NCBI GenBank assembly: GCA_964464375.1
Contig: CAYXFU010000003.1
Location: 1 to 64,000, forward strand
DNA from: CAIOZA01 sp964464375
Lineage (GTDB): Bacteria; Bacteroidota; Ignavibacteria; Kapaibacteriales; UBA2268
Direction: 5' to 3'
DNA length: 64,000 bases
A program made the position numbers and the translations under genes. A model generated the notes under the pieces. It saw only the letters and a program-made list of their open reading frames with translations, did no database searches and was not told the origin of the DNA. This document shows, piece by piece, positions 60,655-64,000 of this stretch (position 1 is its first letter; every line of letters starts with the position of its first letter).

Positions 60655-60786
60655 CATTCCTGCGAATGAGACTGAGTGAAAAGTCAGTTCTAGATGTCAT
60701 TCAGAGCGAAGCGAAGAATCCATGTATTTGTATTTCCATGTGAAACAGCCTGGATTCTCACGGTCGCTTCGCTCCCTCAGAATGAC
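60655..60786. repeat. Dispersed TCATTC-type repeat with long inverted arms
   Basis: GTCATTCAGAGCGAAGCGAA (60696) faces TTCGCTCCCTCAGAATGAC (60768-60786), and GAATCCA faces TGGATTC, forming one large imperfect hairpin. A related CATTCCTGCGAATGAG precedes it. Compare 37-148 and 21281-21365. It is non-coding and lies in the 217-nt gap between convergent genes. Confidence 0.65.
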
Positions 60787-60826
60787 AGAATCATTGTTTT
60801 CATACAGTATCTAATGCAGGAATCTA

Positions 60827-62368
60827 TTATTTACGGTTAAACACGAGGAAATACCTGTTCTCGAATACTTTTTTATATCTATTGCTGTAAGATGAGATTA
60901 TCTTCTCCGGAATTGAGAAATACCTCATAGCATCACGTGTTCCAGATTTGTTGAATACCAGAGTTGAGTTATTTATTTTAGAAATATCTCCAATTTCAGA
61001 GTTCGGGATTCTAAAATTCTTAACCGGAAGTCCACTGAATTTTATTAGCCTATGAGAATATCCTGAGCCGGTCAGCATGAGTATATCGCCAGAATTATGG
61101 TTTTTCAGATGCAGTCCGCATTCTTTGTAATCCGGAAGCCTGTCGCCAAAATAACCGACGGTTGCTTCTTTGTATGCAGCGACATTTTCACTCGGATTAT
61201 TCAGATTGAAGGCATATTGAGTTAAAAGAAGTAAGCTGAATATCGCTACAAATGCCATTTGATGTTTATCATTTTTAATTAAAGTTATAATATAAGCAAG
61301 AATTGCATTAATTGAAATAACAGCCAAAATTACATATCTGTAATTGAGTCCGCTCATTGACATTTCAGTCAGACCTGAGAATATACCTATAAAATTGAAA
61401 ATAGGAATGAACAGGATAAATAAAAGAAGAAAATTCATTTGTTTTAATTTCAAACGGAAGATAAATGGCGTCAGTAGCAGAATAAATGCAGATATTCCGA
61501 ATATATTCCAGTATGACACAACAAATAATTGTAGAGAATGAAGCAGATTAAATTTTGTCACATCTCCTGAAGAACTGAATTTGGATTGCCATGTTGTAGA
61601 GAAGAATTCAGCATTCAGGAAATAGAACCAGCTACCGTTAACAGCCTTTTGGAATATTATCCATAAAATAATCCCGGAAAAGCTGATTAGAATCAGTTTG
61701 AAGAATTGAAAATTATTAAGTTTATATTTGAATCTATACCTAAAAATGAAAATAGCAAAGAGAAAGACTATGGGCCAGGCTTCGTACCTGGAAAGTGTGG
61801 AAAGCATAAGAAATATCGAGGCTTTCAACAAATAATCGGGCTTTTCTTCTTTTATACATTTAATAAAATAATAAAAAAAGCCTGCCATAGTGCTTAGCAC
61901 AGATAGTTCGGACATAGCACTTGTTGAAAGATAAATAATGTTTGGATTGAGAGTAATTGCTAGCGACAGAAACAGTGCAGATAAAGGCTTCCGTGTTATA
62001 AGAAAATTCGTTTTTGTAATAAAAAAGACAATGACTAAATATAAAATCATATTTGGTATGCTAGCCGCAAGCCCGCTTTGATACAATGTTTCCGACAAAC
62101 AAAATGGGATAACAACCAAATATGGAAGCGGAAGCCATGTAAGTTCTGTGAAAATTTGAGGGTAGGACGTTGTTTCAAGCAAGAGCGCCGACTGAACAAT
62201 TCTGGAATTTGCATCACCATAGAATACATTTGCCGAAGGATCAGTTTTCAATAAAAGCAGGAGTGAGATCAGAGCTATCGACATTGTAATGAAAATGTTT
62301 ATGATTACAATCTGATTCTCATTTTTTAAAAATTTTGATAAATCTATTCTTGATTTACTTTCTTTCAT
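60827..62368 (-). CDS. Polytopic membrane protein, GT-C/ArnT-like
   Basis: A 513-residue inner-membrane protein with about eleven helices. An acidic loop after the first helix (YGDANSRIVQSALLL) resembles the GT-C catalytic loop with Asp (PMT/ArnT/GT39 style), and the C-terminal ~120 residues are a soluble domain (GDILMLTGSGYSHRL). It probably transfers a sugar from a lipid-linked donor to a periplasmic acceptor, but the match is general. Its first 14 nt overlap the ispD stop. It converges on lptB. Confidence 0.68.
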   Translation of the reverse strand: MKESKSRIDLSKFLKNENQIVIINIFITMSIALISLLLLLKTDPSANVFYGDANSRIVQSALLLETTSYPQIFTELTWLPLPYLVVIPFCLSETLYQSGLAASIPNMILYLVIVFFITKTNFLITRKPLSALFLSLAITLNPNIIYLSTSAMSELSVLSTMAGFFYYFIKCIKEEKPDYLLKASIFLMLSTLSRYEAWPIVFLFAIFIFRYRFKYKLNNFQFFKLILISFSGIILWIIFQKAVNGSWFYFLNAEFFSTTWQSKFSSSGDVTKFNLLHSLQLFVVSYWNIFGISAFILLLTPFIFRLKLKQMNFLLLFILFIPIFNFIGIFSGLTEMSMSGLNYRYVILAVISINAILAYIITLIKNDKHQMAFVAIFSLLLLTQYAFNLNNPSENVAAYKEATVGYFGDRLPDYKECGLHLKNHNSGDILMLTGSGYSHRLIKFSGLPVKNFRIPNSEIGDISKINNSTLVFNKSGTRDAMRYFSIPEKIISSYSNRYKKVFENRYFLVFNRK

Positions 62369-63044
62369 TAGCTAAGAGACATGCAAGCTTGTAATCGAGT
62401 TGGGTTGTTATCTTTATATTCTGAACTTCACCTTCAACCAATTCGACATGTTTGCCCATTGTTTCTAGCAAAGCTGAATCATCTGTAGCGTATATTTTCT
62501 CCTTCATAGCTTTTTTATATACTTCGAGAATCAGTTCTGTCTGGAAAACCTGAGGTGTCTGGACTGCACGAAGCCGTTCCCTATCCAAAGTTAGAATTGG
62601 TTTCTTTCCAACATTAAGCATTTTGATCGTATCAGTTGGGATGACTGCAGGAATAGCACACCCCTTTGCCTGGGCAGTTGTGATTAGATTTCTTATGTGA
62701 TCTAAAGATGGAAAGGGTCTAACTGAATCATGTATCAGTATTATCTGGCTTTTCTTGGCTTCTTCAGTCTGGAGAGCGTTATAGATTGAATCCTGGCGTT
62801 TGCTGCCACTATTGACAACTCTGAATGTTTTGTTGATTGGATATTTGTTAAGCATCTCGAAGGTCTGCTTAATCCAATGAGGCATAGTCGCAACTACAAT
62901 GGTTTTAATTGCAGATACTTTTTCGAAAGCTCTTATAGTCTGAATCAGGATAGGGGCATCACCCAGTATTTCAAACTGCTTTGGTAATCCTCCGCCAAAT
63001 CTTTGCCCCTGCCCACCGGCAGGAATAATTAAACAAGCATTCAT
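62355..63044 (-). CDS. ispD: 2-C-methyl-D-erythritol 4-phosphate cytidylyltransferase
   Basis: IspD makes CDP-ME in the MEP isoprenoid pathway. The N-terminal nucleotide-binding loop is PAGGQGQRFGGGLPKQF, with HDSVRPF, RAVQTPQVF, the TDDSAL motif and NIKITT near the C-terminus, all diagnostic. It is 229 residues, standard. The gene overlaps the downstream membrane-protein gene by 14 nt and begins 1 nt after the GWxTD gene's stop. Other MEP genes are not in the window. Confidence 0.95.
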   Translation of the reverse strand: MNACLIIPAGGQGQRFGGGLPKQFEILGDAPILIQTIRAFEKVSAIKTIVVATMPHWIKQTFEMLNKYPINKTFRVVNSGSKRQDSIYNALQTEEAKKSQIILIHDSVRPFPSLDHIRNLITTAQAKGCAIPAVIPTDTIKMLNVGKKPILTLDRERLRAVQTPQVFQTELILEVYKKAMKEKIYATDDSALLETMGKHVELVEGEVQNIKITTQLDYKLACLLANERK

Positions 63045-63045
63045 A

Positions 63046-64000
63046 CTAATTATATTTGTATTTTTCTGTTATAACAAGTGGAGAATATAATCTGAAGTCT
63101 CCAAAACCATTGTGATCAATAAAAACAATCTGTTTGTCGGCGTAATACCAGCGTTCGTAATTCCTGCCATCGGATAGCCTGCTTCTGTCATAATTTGCCG
63201 GAGAACCGTAAATAATATAAACCATGCCCATATCTGTTCTCCAGCCATCGGTATAGCTTTTATAGTTGTTGTTAGCATAGAATATTCTCGAATAATATTC
63301 ATCGAAAGCTTCATTCCTATCCGTATTCGGACTTGGATCGAGTTTTTTCCAGTAATCTTCAAATCGAAGTTGCTTTTCCTGAAGATTAGAGCCTGCTTCA
63401 ATGAGATCGATTTCCGCTCCTGATGCAATATACTTTAATTGTTTAATTGCAAGTTCCAAATCCTGAACAAAATTTCCGCCGATTGACTTTGTATATTTAA
63501 TGGAACGCTCAGCAGTGGCAAGATAATCCTCTTGTGCATAATCTAACTTTGGTGACGTCTTGAGTGCTAACACACGAAGAACATAAGCACCTTGCGACAG
63601 ATTCTCAGGAATGTTGATTCTCAGATAATGCTGAACGCTTTTTCCTGAAATATTAAATCTTTGACGGGGACTTTTGAATATTGCATCCTTTTTATCATTG
63701 ATTATTTCATAAACAAAGTCTGCAGAATCAGCACCTGCAAATGAATAAGACTCGAAGAAGCAGAAGAAGAATTTACCTAAATCACCAATATTATCCGAAA
63801 TGTGAGGTGTTACTACAAATCTTCCATTTTTTTCTTCTATCGAGCTAACAAGCATTAGCCCACTCACAGAAAAAGGATATTTGCTGAAATCGACAATTGT
63901 TTGGTTGCGGGTTCTCTGATAAGACTTACCACCCCGCTTATCTTCGATGTTTACATCAATCTGATAGCGTCCTTTAGGCAGTTTGAATATATTCTGCGAG
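63046..64000 (-). CDS. GWxTD domain-containing protein, partial (5' end beyond the window)
   Basis: The reading frame is open to the window edge, so the N-terminus is missing and only the last ~317 residues are visible. The C-terminal part contains GWRTDMGMVYIIYGSPANYD, the motif that names the GWxTD family (common in Bacteroidota, Ignavibacteria and related phyla), followed by WYYADKQIVFIDHNGFGDF. The preceding beta-sandwich-like region (YVLRVLALKTSPKLDYAQE) is usual for the family. The function of GWxTD proteins is not known to me; many are exported. Its stop is 1 nt from the ispD start. Confidence 0.88.
   Translation of the reverse strand, partial: SQNIFKLPKGRYQIDVNIEDKRGGKSYQRTRNQTIVDFSKYPFSVSGLMLVSSIEEKNGRFVVTPHISDNIGDLGKFFFCFFESYSFAGADSADFVYEIINDKKDAIFKSPRQRFNISGKSVQHYLRINIPENLSQGAYVLRVLALKTSPKLDYAQEDYLATAERSIKYTKSIGGNFVQDLELAIKQLKYIASGAEIDLIEAGSNLQEKQLRFEDYWKKLDPSPNTDRNEAFDEYYSRIFYANNNYKSYTDGWRTDMGMVYIIYGSPANYDRSRLSDGRNYERWYYADKQIVFIDHNGFGDFRLYSPLVITEKYKYN

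Noticed and set aside
63069..63428. Second minus-strand frame of 119 residues within the GWxTD gene
   Set aside because: A shifted-frame shadow of the GWxTD protein.

Overview
This is an AT-rich bacterial chromosome segment. Several features point to the Bacteroidota/Chlorobiota superphylum, most likely an Ignavibacteria- or Kapabacteria-like lineage. Three secreted proteins end in type IX secretion (T9SS) sorting domains. Four promoters fit the Bacteroidetes pattern TTTG-N19/20-TAnnTTTG. There is a GWxTD-domain protein, a T9SS-sorted FG-GAP/ASPIC-UnbV protein and a eukaryote-like citrate synthase. The lineage is inferred from gene content; no marker gene such as 16S rRNA lies in the window.

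Layout. 0-4.3 kb: radical SAM protein, tRNA-Pro(TGG), CNNM/CBS protein, LEA-14-like lipoprotein and a single-receiver response regulator, all on the minus strand. 4.5-12.7 kb (plus): an Omp85 protein, a DUF2231 membrane protein, dapB, and a tight run murA-FemAB-like-GT4-EamA. 12.7-20 kb (minus): dsrC, then a TetR-TolC-HlyD-ABC-ABC-permease-permease exporter operon, which is a YbhGFSR-type system with YbhF split into two genes. 20-24.4 kb: a zinc-ribbon protein that looks like an inactivated IS256/Mutator transposase, a T9SS cargo protein and a field of palindromic repeats. 24.4-34.8 kb: a T9SS-sorted M1 peptidase, an aldo-keto reductase overlapping an aromatic amino acid decarboxylase, ribD, a lipoprotein and the FG-GAP/T9SS giant. 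35-38.4 kb: citrate synthase, a small lipoprotein, malate dehydrogenase and an RluE-type pseudouridine synthase. 38.4-45.1 kb (minus): PiT phosphate transporter with its DUF47 partner, an OmpL-like porin, Amt, and a NarX/NarL-like two-component pair. 45.2-56.3 kb: PASTA-containing FtsI (plus), ugd, and a minus-strand envelope operon (TPR - beta barrel - SPOR - TonB - small membrane protein). 56.5-58.6 kb: tRNA-Asn(GTT), then about 1 kb of non-coding repeats including a 270-bp structured tandem duplication, and an orphan lipoprotein. 58.6-64 kb: HtrA-like protease overlapping lptB, a GT-C-like membrane protein, ispD, and a GWxTD protein cut by the window edge.

Much of the window serves the cell envelope: peptidoglycan (dapB, murA, ftsI), LPS transport (lptB), outer-membrane assembly (Omp85), an exporter, T9SS surface cargo, a TonB/SPOR/TPR/barrel operon and ugd. 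The most unusual material is repeat-derived. It comprises two palindromes translated in frame inside a T9SS sorting domain, a cluster of REP-like units, a nested-palindrome tandem repeat and a catalytically altered transposase-like protein.
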